A DNA stretch of 64,000 bases, taken from the NCBI RefSeq assembly GCF_002744715.1, contig NZ_KZ319370.1, forward strand, positions 434,001 through 498,000, given 5' to 3'. The stretch is from Marinobacter profundi (GTDB taxonomy: Bacteria > Pseudomonadota > Gammaproteobacteria > Pseudomonadales > Oleiphilaceae). Each line of letters starts with the position of its first letter. The stretch's first letter is position 1. The translations under genes and the position numbers were made by a program. Below the pieces are notes generated by a model that saw only the letters and a program-made list of their open reading frames with translations, was not told where the DNA came from and searched no databases. Of the stretch, positions 1 to 8,755 are shown in pieces.

Positions 1-570
1 CGCGCCGCCGATCAGCGGGAAACCATGGCGGACATGAAGACCGGCCTGCTGATCGGGCTCGGGCTGATGTACGTGGTGCTGGCCTGGGTGTTTGCCTCCT
101 GGAGCCTGCCGCTGATCGTGATGGCCATCATTCCCTTTGCCCTGGTCGGGGCGTTGCTGGGGCACTGGATCATGGGGCTGCAGCTGACCATCCTGTCCCT
201 GTTCGGGCTGTTTGGCCTGTCCGGGATCGTGGTCAACAACGCCATCATCCTGGTGGCCTTCTACAACCAGCAGCGCCAGAAGGGGCTGGCGATCCAGGAC
301 GCGCTGAACGAGGCAGCGGTACAGCGGGTGCGGGCAGTGTTACTGACCTCCCTGACCACCATCGGCGGGCTGTTGCCACTGCTGTTTGAGACCTCGCTGC
401 AGGCTCAGTTCCTGATTCCCATGGCCACCTCCATCGCCTTTGGCCTGGGGTTGTCGACCCTGCTGGTGCTGTTCGTTGTCCCGGCGCTGCTGTCCTGGCT
501 GGAGCAGTTCCGGGAGTGGCGGGCCCGGCGTCATGGTGAGCATGCCGAACCCCTTGGCAGCCAGTCATGA
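1..570 (+). CDS. RND efflux transporter, C-terminal part (5' truncated by window)
   Basis: The frame is open from base 1 and ends at TGA 568-570, so only about 189 C-terminal residues are present. They contain the last transmembrane block of an AcrB/HAE-type inner-membrane pump: hydrophobic helices around GLMYVVLAWVFASW and the conserved stretch GLSGIVVNNAIILVAFYNQQ, then a loop and two more helices ending in a short charged tail. RND proteins of this family are proton-driven drug, metal or lipid exporters. An ABC system follows 51 bases downstream on the same strand and may be co-transcribed. The substrate cannot be judged from this fragment. Confidence 0.9.
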   Translation, partial: RAADQRETMADMKTGLLIGLGLMYVVLAWVFASWSLPLIVMAIIPFALVGALLGHWIMGLQLTILSLFGLFGLSGIVVNNAIILVAFYNQQRQKGLAIQDALNEAAVQRVRAVLLTSLTTIGGLLPLLFETSLQAQFLIPMATSIAFGLGLSTLLVLFVVPALLSWLEQFREWRARRHGEHAEPLGSQS

Positions 571-621
571 AACGGCCTGCCCATCCTGAAAACAGCACGA
601 AACCGAATCACAGGAGCGTTC

Positions 622-1338
622 ATGAGCCAGCAGGTGCTGGAAGCGCGGGAGCTGAGTAAAACGTTCGTCAGCGGTGGCGAGCCGATCGCGGTGTTTTCCG
701 GCGTGTCGGTCGCACTGGCCGCGGGCCAGTCGCTGGCGTTGGTGGGTCGTTCAGGGTCGGGCAAAAGTACCCTGCTCAATCTTTTATGTGGCCTCGAACG
801 CCCTGATGGGGGCGTGATCAGCCTGCTGGGGGAGCGCTTTGACAGCCGGGAGGCGGAAGCTCCGCGGCAATGGACACAGCGCTGGGCCCGGCTCCGGCGC
901 GGTCGGATCGGTGTTATGTTCCAGGAAGCCAACCTGATGCCGGCATTGTCACTGCTGGATAACGTCCGGCTCCGGGCCCGGCTGGCGGAACAACCCCTGG
1001 AGCCGTGCCAGAGCTGGCTCGAGCGCCTGGGCATCGGCGAACTGGCCGAGCGCTATCCGGACCAGGTCTCCGGCGGCCAGCGCCAGCGGGCGGCCCTCGC
1101 CATGGTCTTTGCCATGAACCCCGACCTGATCCTGGCGGATGAGCCCACCGGCAGCCTCGACCGCCGCACGGCCGAAGAGGTCACCGCCGAATTGTTCCGG
1201 TTGCAGGCGGAAACCGGTGTTGCACTGATCCTGGCCACCCACGATGCGGAGCTGGCCGACCAGTGCCAGGTTACCCTGGACCTGGCGCACGGGGCTGCCG
1301 ACCTGACGCCCGGAGCGTCGGCCGGTCCGGCGCCATGA
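622..1338 (+). CDS. ABC transporter ATP-binding protein (LolD/MacB type)
   Basis: A 238-residue ATPase with Walker A GRSGSGKST at about residues 42-50, signature VSGGQRQR at about 149-156 and Walker B LILADEPTGSLD at about 169-180. The ADEPTGSLD form is typical of the LolD/MacB/FtsE group that pairs with FtsX-like permeases. An AGGAG ribosome site precedes the ATG. The stop overlaps the ATG of the next gene (ATGA), so the two are translationally coupled. It probably powers the neighbouring permease in extracting or moving a lipid or lipoprotein-like substrate at the inner membrane; the substrate is inference. Confidence 0.9.
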   Translation: MSQQVLEARELSKTFVSGGEPIAVFSGVSVALAAGQSLALVGRSGSGKSTLLNLLCGLERPDGGVISLLGERFDSREAEAPRQWTQRWARLRRGRIGVMFQEANLMPALSLLDNVRLRARLAEQPLEPCQSWLERLGIGELAERYPDQVSGGQRQRAALAMVFAMNPDLILADEPTGSLDRRTAEEVTAELFRLQAETGVALILATHDAELADQCQVTLDLAHGAADLTPGASAGPAP

Positions 1339-3626
1339 CCCTCTTTACCGCCCTGTTCAGCCATTATCGCCGCCACCCGTTGCAGCTGGCGGCGCTGGCG
1401 CTGATGATCCTGGTCGCGACTACGCTCTGGTCCGGGGTGCGCCAGCTCACCGAACAGGCGCGTACCAGCCTGGCCCAGAGTGAACAGGTGATGGCCGGGC
1501 GCCAGCAGGTGGTGCGGGTGGACGGTGCCGGGCTGACCGTTGGCGACTTCGCGGTCCTGCGTCGTGCCGGCGTCTGTGTGATGCCCTGGCTGGAAGTGCC
1601 CCGGCCGGACGCGGTGGGCCTGGTGATAGGCATTGATCCGCTCGCTGCCCACTGCTTCGCTGAAGAGGGCGCTCCCTTTGGAACGCCCGGCGGCAGTCGG
1701 CCGGCCCGGCTCGACGGCAAGCCCTTTGTAGATATCGCGGAGGCCGCGCGGCTGGCGCGGCAGCTGCCCGCTGCAGAAACGCCGCCGGCGCTGGTGCTGA
1801 TTGCTGCGGATGATACGCTGGCCGCAGCCTTGCCTTCAGGCTACCGGCTAGTGAGCGTCAGTACCGGGCCGGACACCGGCGAGCTGGGGGAGAGTTTCCT
1901 GCTCAATCTGGATGCGCTGGGCATCCTGGTGCTGCTGATCACCGCCTTGCTGCTCCGTTCAGTCTATCGCCTCGGTATCGTCCAGCGCCGGGACAGCTTT
2001 GCCCTGCTACAGCGTTTTGGTGTGCCCCTGGCGCGGCTCCGTCGGCTGCTTATCCTCGAAATCCTGGTGCTCTCCGCCCTCTGTATCGGGCCCGGGCTGT
2101 GGGCCGGTGGCTGGCTGGCCCAGTCTATTGGCCAGGGTTTCGGGCAATCCCTGCAGGGGTTGTTCGATGCGCCACTGTACGCCTCCCCCGGGCATTGGGG
2201 GGAGCCGGCACTGATCATGATGACGGTGGTGCTGCTGGCTTGCCTGGCCGACTTTCTCGTGCCCGTTCGCCGGTCTCACGCCCCCCGGCTGCGGAGCTAC
2301 CCGCTGGCAGGGGGGTTGCTGGTTACCGGGCTGGTCCTGGCGTTGCTGGGTCCGTCACTGGTCTTGTTGTTTGTTGCGGTGGCCATGGTGTTTGCCGGTG
2401 TGGGGTTGCTCGCTCCGCTGTTGATCCAGTGGCTGGCGGAACGGGCCGCCTCGATGGCCTCGGACCCGCTCCGACGGTGGCGTCACCGGGAGCTGGCGGT
2501 GATGGCGAGACAACTGGCCCTGCCGGTGGTGGCCCTGCAGTTCACCCTGGCGATGGTGCTGGCGGTACAGGCGCTGGTCACCACCTTTGAAGACACCTTC
2601 GATCGCTGGCTGGGGCAGCGCCTGGCAGCAGAACTGTACGTCCCGGTTCCGTCCGGACAGCCGGCCGAACCCGCAGCCCGCTGGCTGGCCGCACAGCCAG
2701 GTCTGCAACAGGGGGGTGCCTGGCACCGGGTGATTCGCGGCCGGGCCAGGGTGGCGGTCGGCGACAAGGCGGCCCGGCCGGTCGACCTGTTAGCCTTCGC
2801 GCCGGTGTCGTCACTGGTGTCGGATTGGGATTTCCTGGCCACTGACGGTAATCCCTGGGAAGCCCTGGCACGCCAGGACGCGGTGCTGGTGAACGAGCAG
2901 CTGGCACGGCGACTGGGAGTGGGCATTGGCGACCGTCTGGCCCTGGAGATCGCCGGCAGCCCGCTGGCCCTGCCGGTTGCCGGAATCTATGCCGACTACG
3001 GCCGTCCCGCCGCTGAGGTGTTGGTCAGCGGAGCCCTGCTCCCGGCCGGATTTGAAGCGGAGTTCGAGAGCATCTCCATCACGCCGGGTGGGCTGTCGCG
3101 GGAGGCGTTGGTTGGCGGGCTGAAGCAGGTGTGGCAGGTGCCCGAACTCACCCTGCGCGATAACGCGGAGATCCGCGCCCTGGCCGGCGGCGTGTTCGAC
3201 CAGACTTTCCTGCTGACCCGCGCCATGAGCATTTTGACCCTGGTGCTTGCCGCCATCGCACTGCTGATCATGGGCTGGGTATTCTTCACCGGCCGTGCCT
3301 GGTATTTCCGGCTGCTGGCCACCTGGGGGCTGTCCCGTCGCGAGGTGGCGGCGCAGCTGACCCGCCTGTCCGTCGGGCTGACCGCCAGCGTGGCGTTGCT
3401 GGCACTGCCGCTGGGCATCTGGCTCACCTGGGTGCTGGTGCACCGGATCAATCCCCTGGCCTTCGGCTGGTCGCTGCCGATGGCGGTCTACCCGGGGTTC
3501 TGGGTGGAGCTGATCGGGCTCAGCCTGCTGATCGGCCTGGGCATCGCCCTGCTCATGGGGCGTCAGTTGCGGGCCGGGGCGGCGTTGCCGGTATCGGCCA
3601 GCAGCCTGACAGGAGGTGAGCGATGA
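1335..3626 (+). CDS. FtsX-like ABC transporter permease
   Basis: A 763-residue permease starting at the ATG that overlaps the ATPase stop; an in-frame start 72 bases upstream would lie within the ATPase gene and is less likely. About ten hydrophobic segments are visible: one near the N terminus, a group around residues 190-370, one near 395, and three in the last 150 residues. Large periplasmic loops lie between. This two-block layout is that of FtsX/MacB-family mechanotransmission permeases. It is flanked by its ATPase and a lipocalin-like lipoprotein, an arrangement resembling att-type operons. The transported or extracted substrate is unknown. Confidence 0.88.
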   Translation: MTLFTALFSHYRRHPLQLAALALMILVATTLWSGVRQLTEQARTSLAQSEQVMAGRQQVVRVDGAGLTVGDFAVLRRAGVCVMPWLEVPRPDAVGLVIGIDPLAAHCFAEEGAPFGTPGGSRPARLDGKPFVDIAEAARLARQLPAAETPPALVLIAADDTLAAALPSGYRLVSVSTGPDTGELGESFLLNLDALGILVLLITALLLRSVYRLGIVQRRDSFALLQRFGVPLARLRRLLILEILVLSALCIGPGLWAGGWLAQSIGQGFGQSLQGLFDAPLYASPGHWGEPALIMMTVVLLACLADFLVPVRRSHAPRLRSYPLAGGLLVTGLVLALLGPSLVLLFVAVAMVFAGVGLLAPLLIQWLAERAASMASDPLRRWRHRELAVMARQLALPVVALQFTLAMVLAVQALVTTFEDTFDRWLGQRLAAELYVPVPSGQPAEPAARWLAAQPGLQQGGAWHRVIRGRARVAVGDKAARPVDLLAFAPVSSLVSDWDFLATDGNPWEALARQDAVLVNEQLARRLGVGIGDRLALEIAGSPLALPVAGIYADYGRPAAEVLVSGALLPAGFEAEFESISITPGGLSREALVGGLKQVWQVPELTLRDNAEIRALAGGVFDQTFLLTRAMSILTLVLAAIALLIMGWVFFTGRAWYFRLLATWGLSRREVAAQLTRLSVGLTASVALLALPLGIWLTWVLVHRINPLAFGWSLPMAVYPGFWVELIGLSLLIGLGIALLMGRQLRAGAALPVSASSLTGGER

Positions 3627-4729
3627 GGCGGACGATGCTGGTCCTGTTGTGGATGGTGCTGGCCGGTTGCTCGCAGGAACCGGAACAGGCCGGTTTTGCG
3701 GGGTTAGCAGAAAGTGTGGCCGAAGGTATGGCAGAAGGTATGGCAGAAGGTGGAGGTGAGGGCGGCCAGCTGTTCTATCTGCAGCCCGGACCGGACACCG
3801 GACTGACGCTCCCGGAGGATCTGGGCACCCATCCACGGCACCGCATCGAGTGGTGGTACCTGACCGCGAACCTGAGAACCGAATCGGGCGAGCCGCTGGG
3901 GCTGCAGTGGACCCAGTTCCGCCAGGCACTGCTGCCGCGGGAGGCGGGATCGATACCTGAGCCTGCAACCTGGCCTCTGGAAGCGGCCTGGATGGCCCAC
4001 GCCGCTGTGAGCTGGAACGGCAAACACGTGTTTGCCGAGCGCCTGGCCCGGGGCGATGTCGGTAACGCAGGGGCCGCGGCCCGGCCCTTTTCCGTGTGGC
4101 TGGATCAGTGGCAGCTGGAATCTGTCTCTGAGGATCAATGGCGGCTTCAGGTGCAGGCCGAGAACTTTAGCTATGACCTGACCCTGACCATCAACGATCA
4201 GCCGGTGGCCCACGGCATCGACGGTTTCAGCGCCAAATCCGATAGCGCTCAGGGCTCGATGTATTTCAGCTACGTGGACATCGCCATCAGCGGCACCGTT
4301 ACCTTTGAGGACCAGTCGCTGGCCGTGGAGGGCCGGGGCTGGTTCGACCGGGAGTGGAGCAGCCAGTTTCTCAAGACCGGCCAGCAGGGCTGGGACTGGT
4401 TTGCCCTGCACCTGGATTCAGGGGACAAGCTCATGGCCTTCCGGTTGCGGGAGGAAGGTAATCCGTTCGTCTCGGGGACCTGGATTCCGGCAGCCGGCCA
4501 AGCACGGCCCCTGGATTCCGGGCAGCTGGCCCTGTCGGTGATCGAGCACCGGGAGGGCGTGCCGGTACGCTGGCGGATTGAAGTGCCGGCGCAGGGTGTG
4601 AACCTGGAGCTGTCCGCGCCTCCGGGGAACTACAGGAATCAGGGGCTCTACCCGTATTGGGAGAGCCCCGTCGATGTCTCCGGCAGTCATACCGGAGAGG
4701 GCTACATGGAACTCACCGGGTACCGGTGA
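3623..4729 (+). CDS. AttH/CrtC-like lipocalin-fold lipoprotein
   Basis: A 368-residue protein with a lipoprotein signal ending LAGC (Cys16), so it should be anchored in a membrane and exposed to the periplasm. A low-complexity linker of four AE-x-x tetrapeptides follows. The body carries motifs of the AttH/carotenoid 1,2-hydratase superfamily: HRIEWWYLTANL near the start, a central YFSYVDIAISG, and WFDREWSSQF. Its ATG overlaps the permease stop by four bases. Members encoded beside LolD/FtsX-type ABC genes are common, but their role is not established; a carotenoid hydratase activity is not implied by this context. Confidence 0.82.
   Translation: MRRTMLVLLWMVLAGCSQEPEQAGFAGLAESVAEGMAEGMAEGGGEGGQLFYLQPGPDTGLTLPEDLGTHPRHRIEWWYLTANLRTESGEPLGLQWTQFRQALLPREAGSIPEPATWPLEAAWMAHAAVSWNGKHVFAERLARGDVGNAGAAARPFSVWLDQWQLESVSEDQWRLQVQAENFSYDLTLTINDQPVAHGIDGFSAKSDSAQGSMYFSYVDIAISGTVTFEDQSLAVEGRGWFDREWSSQFLKTGQQGWDWFALHLDSGDKLMAFRLREEGNPFVSGTWIPAAGQARPLDSGQLALSVIEHREGVPVRWRIEVPAQGVNLELSAPPGNYRNQGLYPYWESPVDVSGSHTGEGYMELTGYR
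3707..3754 (+). repeat. Four 12-bp tandem units within the AttH-like gene
   Basis: Four in-frame 12-base units (such as GCAGAAGGTATG) encode AESV, AEGM, AEGM and AEGG. They form the flexible linker directly after the lipidated cysteine. Copy number could vary between strains by slippage without shifting the frame. Confidence 0.8.
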
Positions 4730-4733
4730 TGGC

Positions 4734-5942
4734 TCAGTCCAGCGAGGTGGCGCCGATCTTGTGGATGCTCACGTCGGCGCCGTTGAACTCTTCTTCCTCG
4801 CTCAGGCGCAGGCTGGACACGGTCTTGACGATGCCGTAGACAATCAGGCCGCCACCGAAGGCGACAATCACGCCCGCCAGGGTGCCCACCAGCTGGGACA
4901 TCAGGCTGACGCCGCCAAGACCGCCCAGGGCCTGCTGGCCGAAGATGCCACAGGCAATCGCACCCCAGACACCACAGACACCGTGCAGTGGCCAGACCCC
5001 CAGCACATCATCCAACCGCTCAATCTTGGCCTGGGCCCACTCGAACAGGTAGACGAACAGGGCACCGGCCACACCACCGGTAATCAGCGCGCCGACCGGG
5101 TGCATCAGGTCCGAACCGGCGCACACGGCGACCAGGCCGGCCAGCGGACCGTTGTGGATAAAGCCCGGGTCCTTCTTGCCCAGCACCATGGCCACCAGGA
5201 TGCCGCCCACCATGGCCATCAGGCTGTTGACCGCCACCAGGCCGCTGATGCCATCAAGGGTCTGGGCGGACATGACGTTGAAGCCGAACCAGCCTACGGT
5301 GAGGATCCAGGCACCCAGCGCCAGGAACGGAATGTTGGACGGGGCAATCGCCACCACCCGGCCGTTGCGATAGCGTCCTTTTCGGGCACCCAGCAGCAGG
5401 ATGGCAGCGAGGGCCACCCAGCCGCCGACCGCATGCACCACCACAGAGCCGGCGAAGTCATGGAAAGATGCACCAAATTGGCTCTCCAGCCAGGCCTGGA
5501 AGCCGTAGTTGCCGTTCCAGATCAGACCTTCGAAGAAGGGGTAGACCAGGGCCACGATCAGGCCGGAGCCGATCAGCATCGGATAGAATTTGGCGCGCTC
5601 GGCGATGCCGCCGGAGATGATGGCGGGAATGGCGGCGGCAAAGGTCATCAGGAAGAAGAACTTGACCAGCTCATAACCATTGCCGGCGGTCAGCTCGCTG
5701 GCGCTGGTCATGAAGTGGCTGCCGTAGGCGATGTAGTAACCGACAAAGAAGTAGAGCACGGCGGAGACGCCGAAGTCGGTCATGATCTTGACCAGGGCAT
5801 TGACCTGGTTCTTGTGGCGCACGGTGCCGACCTCGAGGAAGGCAAAACCGGCGTGCATGGCCAGCACCATGATGGCACCGATAAGGATGAACAGCGTGTT
5901 GGCGCTTTCAGTCAGGGTTTGTACGGCACTCGTGATGTCCAC
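4734..5942 (-). CDS. amt: Ammonium transporter (Amt/AmtB family)
   Basis: A channel of about 402 residues with eleven or so transmembrane helices. The family signature DFAGSVVVHAVGG carries the first pore histidine, and WPLHGVCGVWG carries the second, so the twin-His conduction site is intact. I prefer the GTG at 5942 because AGGAG lies nine bases upstream and the protein then begins a few residues before the first helix. An in-frame ATG at 5993 would add 17 polar residues and has a poor ribosome site. The upstream region has a sigma54-type promoter and an NtrC-like palindrome. No glnK gene is adjacent. Confidence 0.93.
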   Translation of the reverse strand: MDITSAVQTLTESANTLFILIGAIMVLAMHAGFAFLEVGTVRHKNQVNALVKIMTDFGVSAVLYFFVGYYIAYGSHFMTSASELTAGNGYELVKFFFLMTFAAAIPAIISGGIAERAKFYPMLIGSGLIVALVYPFFEGLIWNGNYGFQAWLESQFGASFHDFAGSVVVHAVGGWVALAAILLLGARKGRYRNGRVVAIAPSNIPFLALGAWILTVGWFGFNVMSAQTLDGISGLVAVNSLMAMVGGILVAMVLGKKDPGFIHNGPLAGLVAVCAGSDLMHPVGALITGGVAGALFVYLFEWAQAKIERLDDVLGVWPLHGVCGVWGAIACGIFGQQALGGLGGVSLMSQLVGTLAGVIVAFGGGLIVYGIVKTVSSLRLSEEEEFNGADVSIHKIGATSLD

Positions 5943-6019
5943 GGGTTGATGCTCCTGATGTTGTGGTTCTGGCCGCGGGGACCATTCGTGCATTGCTAGG
6001 GTGCACCTCAGGCACGTTC

Positions 6020-6037
6020 AAGCAAGAGCTGTTCCAA
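6020..6037 (-). promoter_or_regulatory. Candidate sigma54 (-24/-12) promoter of amt
   Basis: Read on the minus strand the sequence is TTGGAACAGCTCTTGCTT. It has GG and GC separated by exactly ten bases and a TTGC -12 element, close to the RpoN consensus TGGCAC-N5-TTGC. Transcription would start near 6010, upstream of either possible amt start. Nitrogen control of amt genes by sigma54 and NtrC is well known. Confidence 0.65.
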
Positions 6038-6112
6038 AACAATGCAAATCAAGAGCGGGCTGGGGGTTGAGCGGGGATGGGGGCGGGATCTCCCGGGAGA
6101 TTGCACTGATTT

Positions 6113-6129
6113 CGCACTAAACGGGTGCA
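6113..6129 (-). promoter_or_regulatory. NtrC-like enhancer site upstream of amt
   Basis: CGCACTAAACGGGTGCA matches 14 of 17 positions of the classical NtrC site TGCACTAAAATGGTGCA, including both GCAC/GTGC half-sites with a 7-base spacer. It is centred about 110 bases upstream of the predicted sigma54 start, the usual enhancer distance. A second imperfect palindrome (GGTGCATT 6124-6131, AATGCACC 6141-6148) overlaps its right half. Confidence 0.6.
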
Positions 6130-6147
6130 TTTCCCGGGAGAATGCAC

Positions 6148-6588
6148 CTATCCAGTGATATCTGTGGTGGTGCTGTCTGGCCGGGATGTCGATGATGCTT
6201 CCCGGTGTTCCTTCCAGGCGGCGTAGCGGTGCAGGTCCGACTCCACCAGCTTCAGGCACAGGGCCACCACGCCGGCATCGTCGAGGAAACCGAAGGCAAG
6301 AATGATATCGGGGATGAAATCCAGCGGGTTGAGTACATAGAGCAGGGCGCCGGCAATTGCCGCGATGCTTTTCCACGGAATCTGCCGGTAGTCGCCCTTC
6401 CAGTAATCCCGCAGCAGTGAGAACATCAGCCGGATATCGGTTGTGAAGCGTGCCATCCGCCCGCTCCCCTTGACCTTGTCTTCGATCGCACGCTGGCGCT
6501 CGAGCAGGGCTGCCAGGTCTTCCCGGTGAACCTTCGATGCCTCGGCATCGAGCTGCTGGCGGGCTTTTTTCTCGCTGAACAATGCCAT
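6148..6588 (-). CDS. YkvA family (DUF1232) membrane protein
   Basis: A 146-residue protein. A charged N-terminal helix is followed by a hydrophobic core with the DUF1232 hallmark ALLYVLNPLDFIPDIILAFGFLDDAGVV (about residues 80-107). AAGGA lies ahead of the ATG. The C-terminal 35 residues are polar and probably disordered. YkvA proteins are widespread small inner-membrane proteins without an agreed function. The gene is convergent with nothing and lies upstream of the amt control region on the same strand, so its transcription could run into it. Confidence 0.85.
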   Translation of the reverse strand: MALFSEKKARQQLDAEASKVHREDLAALLERQRAIEDKVKGSGRMARFTTDIRLMFSLLRDYWKGDYRQIPWKSIAAIAGALLYVLNPLDFIPDIILAFGFLDDAGVVALCLKLVESDLHRYAAWKEHREASSTSRPDSTTTDITG

Positions 6589-6620
6589 GCCGGTTCCTTG
6601 ACGAGGTGACTGTCCGGGGA

Positions 6621-8279
6621 TTATCCCACAAAAATCCGTTTGGCCAAGGAGGCCCCGCGCCAGCCGCGGATGGCCAGGGTGGTGATGAGTCCGCCGATCA
6701 TCGCGCCCACCACGCCACAGGTGAGAATGTCCTGGCCGGTCAGGTAGAGTCCCGGGATCGGGGTTTTCGGCCGGAGCCAGTCCTGCTCAAACCGTTCGGG
6801 ATTGTGGTCCAGGCCATAGAGTTCGCCCCGGCCATAGCGGCAGAACCAGGCCGTGGACAGCGGCGTGGAGGTCTCCACATAGTCCACCTTGCCCCGCAGC
6901 TGGGGCAGCTTCTGGTACATGATCTCCAGTAACTGGTCGGTGATCCGGGCTTTCAGGGCCTCGTAGTCGTCGCCGCGCTTGCCCCAGATGGTGTCCTGCC
7001 AGGGCTCGAACATGGCCCAGGTGGTCGGCGCCACAATCTCGATGGTGGAAGTGCCCGGCCATCGGTTCTGGTAATCCGGATCCTTGGCGGCTGGGAAGGA
7101 GATATAGACCACCGGGTACTCGCTGTGGTCCGGGTCCTTCAGGAAGCGCTCCACGTTGGCGTCGTGGTCGGCGCTGGGGTAGATCCAGTAGTTGGTCCGG
7201 GGCAGGCCCAGCTGCTCCGGCGTGCCTTTGAGGCCGATGTAGAGGCCGATGTGGGGCATGGACGGGGTGATGTGCTCACGCTTGCGCCGGTAGCCGGCGA
7301 TCTCGCGGCCTTCCTCCGGCAGCAGTGTCTCGAAGGTGTTGATGATGCCCGCGTTGCTGATGACCCGGGGTGCCCGGATCTCCTCGCCGTCTGCCATGCG
7401 CACGCCTACTGCGCGCCCCTTCTCCAGCAGGATGTCGGTGACATCGGCGTAGGTGAAGACCTCGCCGCCGGAGGCCTGGATCACCGGGATGATGGTGTTG
7501 GCAATCTCGGAAGCGCCGCCGACCGGGTAGAAACCACCGTACAGATAATGCTTGGCAATCAGGGCATGGACCATGAAGCTGGATTGGCCCGGGGTGACGC
7601 CGCAGTCACCCCACTGGCCGGTGATGGCACCGATCAGTTCCTCGTTGTCGGTGAGTTCGGCGAGTACCGCGCGGGTGGTGCGGTTGAAACAGTCCGGCAG
7701 GGCGACGTCCAGCCCTTTATGAATCAGCGGATCGAGGATACCGGGGGTCAGCTTGGACAGGGTGTACCACTGCATGCCATCGGAGACTTTGCCCAGCAGC
7801 CGGATGTAGCCGTCAATTGCCTCCTGTTCGTCCGGAAAGGCTGCCAGCAGGGACTGGCGCAGACCTTCCTTGCCGGCCCGCAGGTTGACCACCTTGTCAC
7901 CCAGGTAGAACCGGTCGTAGACCTCGTCCATGGGCGCCCACTGCAGCTTGCCGTCGGTGATGTAATCGAACAGGCGGCGGCCGAGGGTGTGGGGCGACCC
8001 CATATCGCCGATGTAGTGCACCCCCACGTCCCACTCATAACCGTTGCGGGCGTAACTGTGGGTGTAGCCGCCGGCGGTGTAGTGCTGCTCCAGTACCAGG
8101 ACTTTCTGGCCGGCCCTGGACAGGCAGGCGGCGGTGGTAAGACCGCCGATCCCGGAGCCGATGACGATGGCGTCGTAGGGACCGTCGAGGCGGTTGGCCC
8201 GGTAGCGCCGGCCGATGCGGATGGTGCTGGGTTTGAGTTTGTCTGATGACGGACTGGTTACCACCACGCCTTCCCCCAC
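6621..8279 (-). CDS. FAD-dependent oxidoreductase, phytoene desaturase/retinol saturase-like
   Basis: A protein of about 552 residues with an N-terminal dinucleotide-binding motif GSGIGGLTTAACLSRAG and the following acidic strand VLVLEQH, then GGYTHSY, typical of the CrtI/RetSat branch of amine-oxidase-like flavoproteins. The C-terminal GLYLTGQDILTCGVVGAMIGG is the second FAD-binding segment of this branch. It probably saturates, desaturates or isomerises a polyene or other lipid; the substrate is unknown. The start is uncertain: GTG at 8279, or GTG at 8267 or 8264. It overlaps the 3' end of the DUF6231 gene by about 20 bases, so it belongs to the same operon. Confidence 0.85.
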   Translation of the reverse strand: MGEGVVVTSPSSDKLKPSTIRIGRRYRANRLDGPYDAIVIGSGIGGLTTAACLSRAGQKVLVLEQHYTAGGYTHSYARNGYEWDVGVHYIGDMGSPHTLGRRLFDYITDGKLQWAPMDEVYDRFYLGDKVVNLRAGKEGLRQSLLAAFPDEQEAIDGYIRLLGKVSDGMQWYTLSKLTPGILDPLIHKGLDVALPDCFNRTTRAVLAELTDNEELIGAITGQWGDCGVTPGQSSFMVHALIAKHYLYGGFYPVGGASEIANTIIPVIQASGGEVFTYADVTDILLEKGRAVGVRMADGEEIRAPRVISNAGIINTFETLLPEEGREIAGYRRKREHITPSMPHIGLYIGLKGTPEQLGLPRTNYWIYPSADHDANVERFLKDPDHSEYPVVYISFPAAKDPDYQNRWPGTSTIEIVAPTTWAMFEPWQDTIWGKRGDDYEALKARITDQLLEIMYQKLPQLRGKVDYVETSTPLSTAWFCRYGRGELYGLDHNPERFEQDWLRPKTPIPGLYLTGQDILTCGVVGAMIGGLITTLAIRGWRGASLAKRIFVG

Positions 8280-8755
8280 ATTTCCGGATTGGCCCAGTTG
8301 TCGGGATTGTTCCAGGCTCGTTTGTGGTTGTAAGTATCCAGATTGTAGGTGTAGAGCGTGAGTGCGCCGTTCTCAGTTTCAATCTCGGCGTGGCGGCGGA
8401 ATCCGAGGGCGAGGAAGTCGGTAAAGGCCCAATCGGGGGTCTTGCCCACCACCACGGCAATCTGACGGGTGCCGTAATTGCGCAGCTGCCCGAGCAGCAA
8501 CACACCTTCACCGTGGGGCAGGTGTTCCAGGGTGTCGGTCACCAGGGCGAGGTCTTTCACTGTGTCCGGGGGCAGCCCGGCGTTGGGGTCAGCGGTGTCC
8601 AGAGTCTGCAGGCAGGTGTCCGGTTTCTGCTTGCACCACAGCCCGGCCACCTCGGTGGCGGTCGCACCACAGCACAGCAAGCTGCCGGGTTGCGTGGTGT
8701 CGAGGATTCTCACCAGTAACCCGGCGGAAGAGACATTCGGTTCAGGGTCTGTCAT
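8258..8755 (-). CDS. DUF6231-like protein, function unknown
   Basis: A 165-residue soluble protein. I recall similar sequences as DUF6231 in Marinobacter and relatives, but cannot check this. The arrangement of a glycine-containing N-terminal strand (GSLLCCGATATEVA), a central VTDTLEHLP segment and a later hydrophobic strand RQIAVVV is reminiscent of the class I methyltransferase fold, where a DxLEH-type motif often follows strand 4; this is inference. Its ATG overlaps the photolyase stop (ATGA) and its end overlaps the next flavoprotein, so it is the middle gene of a tight operon. Confidence 0.72.
   Translation of the reverse strand: MTDPEPNVSSAGLLVRILDTTQPGSLLCCGATATEVAGLWCKQKPDTCLQTLDTADPNAGLPPDTVKDLALVTDTLEHLPHGEGVLLLGQLRNYGTRQIAVVVGKTPDWAFTDFLALGFRRHAEIETENGALTLYTYNLDTYNHKRAWNNPDNWANPEMWGKAWW

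Noticed and set aside
2811..3968. A 385-residue minus-strand open frame opposite the FtsX-like and AttH-like genes
   Set aside because: It is proline, glutamine and arginine rich with no motif, and spans a translationally coupled junction of two real genes.
3623..4729. Naming this protein a carotenoid 1,2-hydratase
   Set aside because: It is a lipoprotein in an ABC operon with no carotenoid biosynthesis genes nearby; only the fold superfamily is supported.
5943..5993. Longer amt start at the ATG at 5993
   Set aside because: The GTG at 5942 has AGGAG at nine bases and gives the usual N terminus; the ATG has a poor ribosome site. It cannot be fully excluded.
4674..5999. A 441-residue plus-strand open frame opposite amt
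   Set aside because: The amt gene is complete with both pore histidines; the opposite frame is a compositional shadow.
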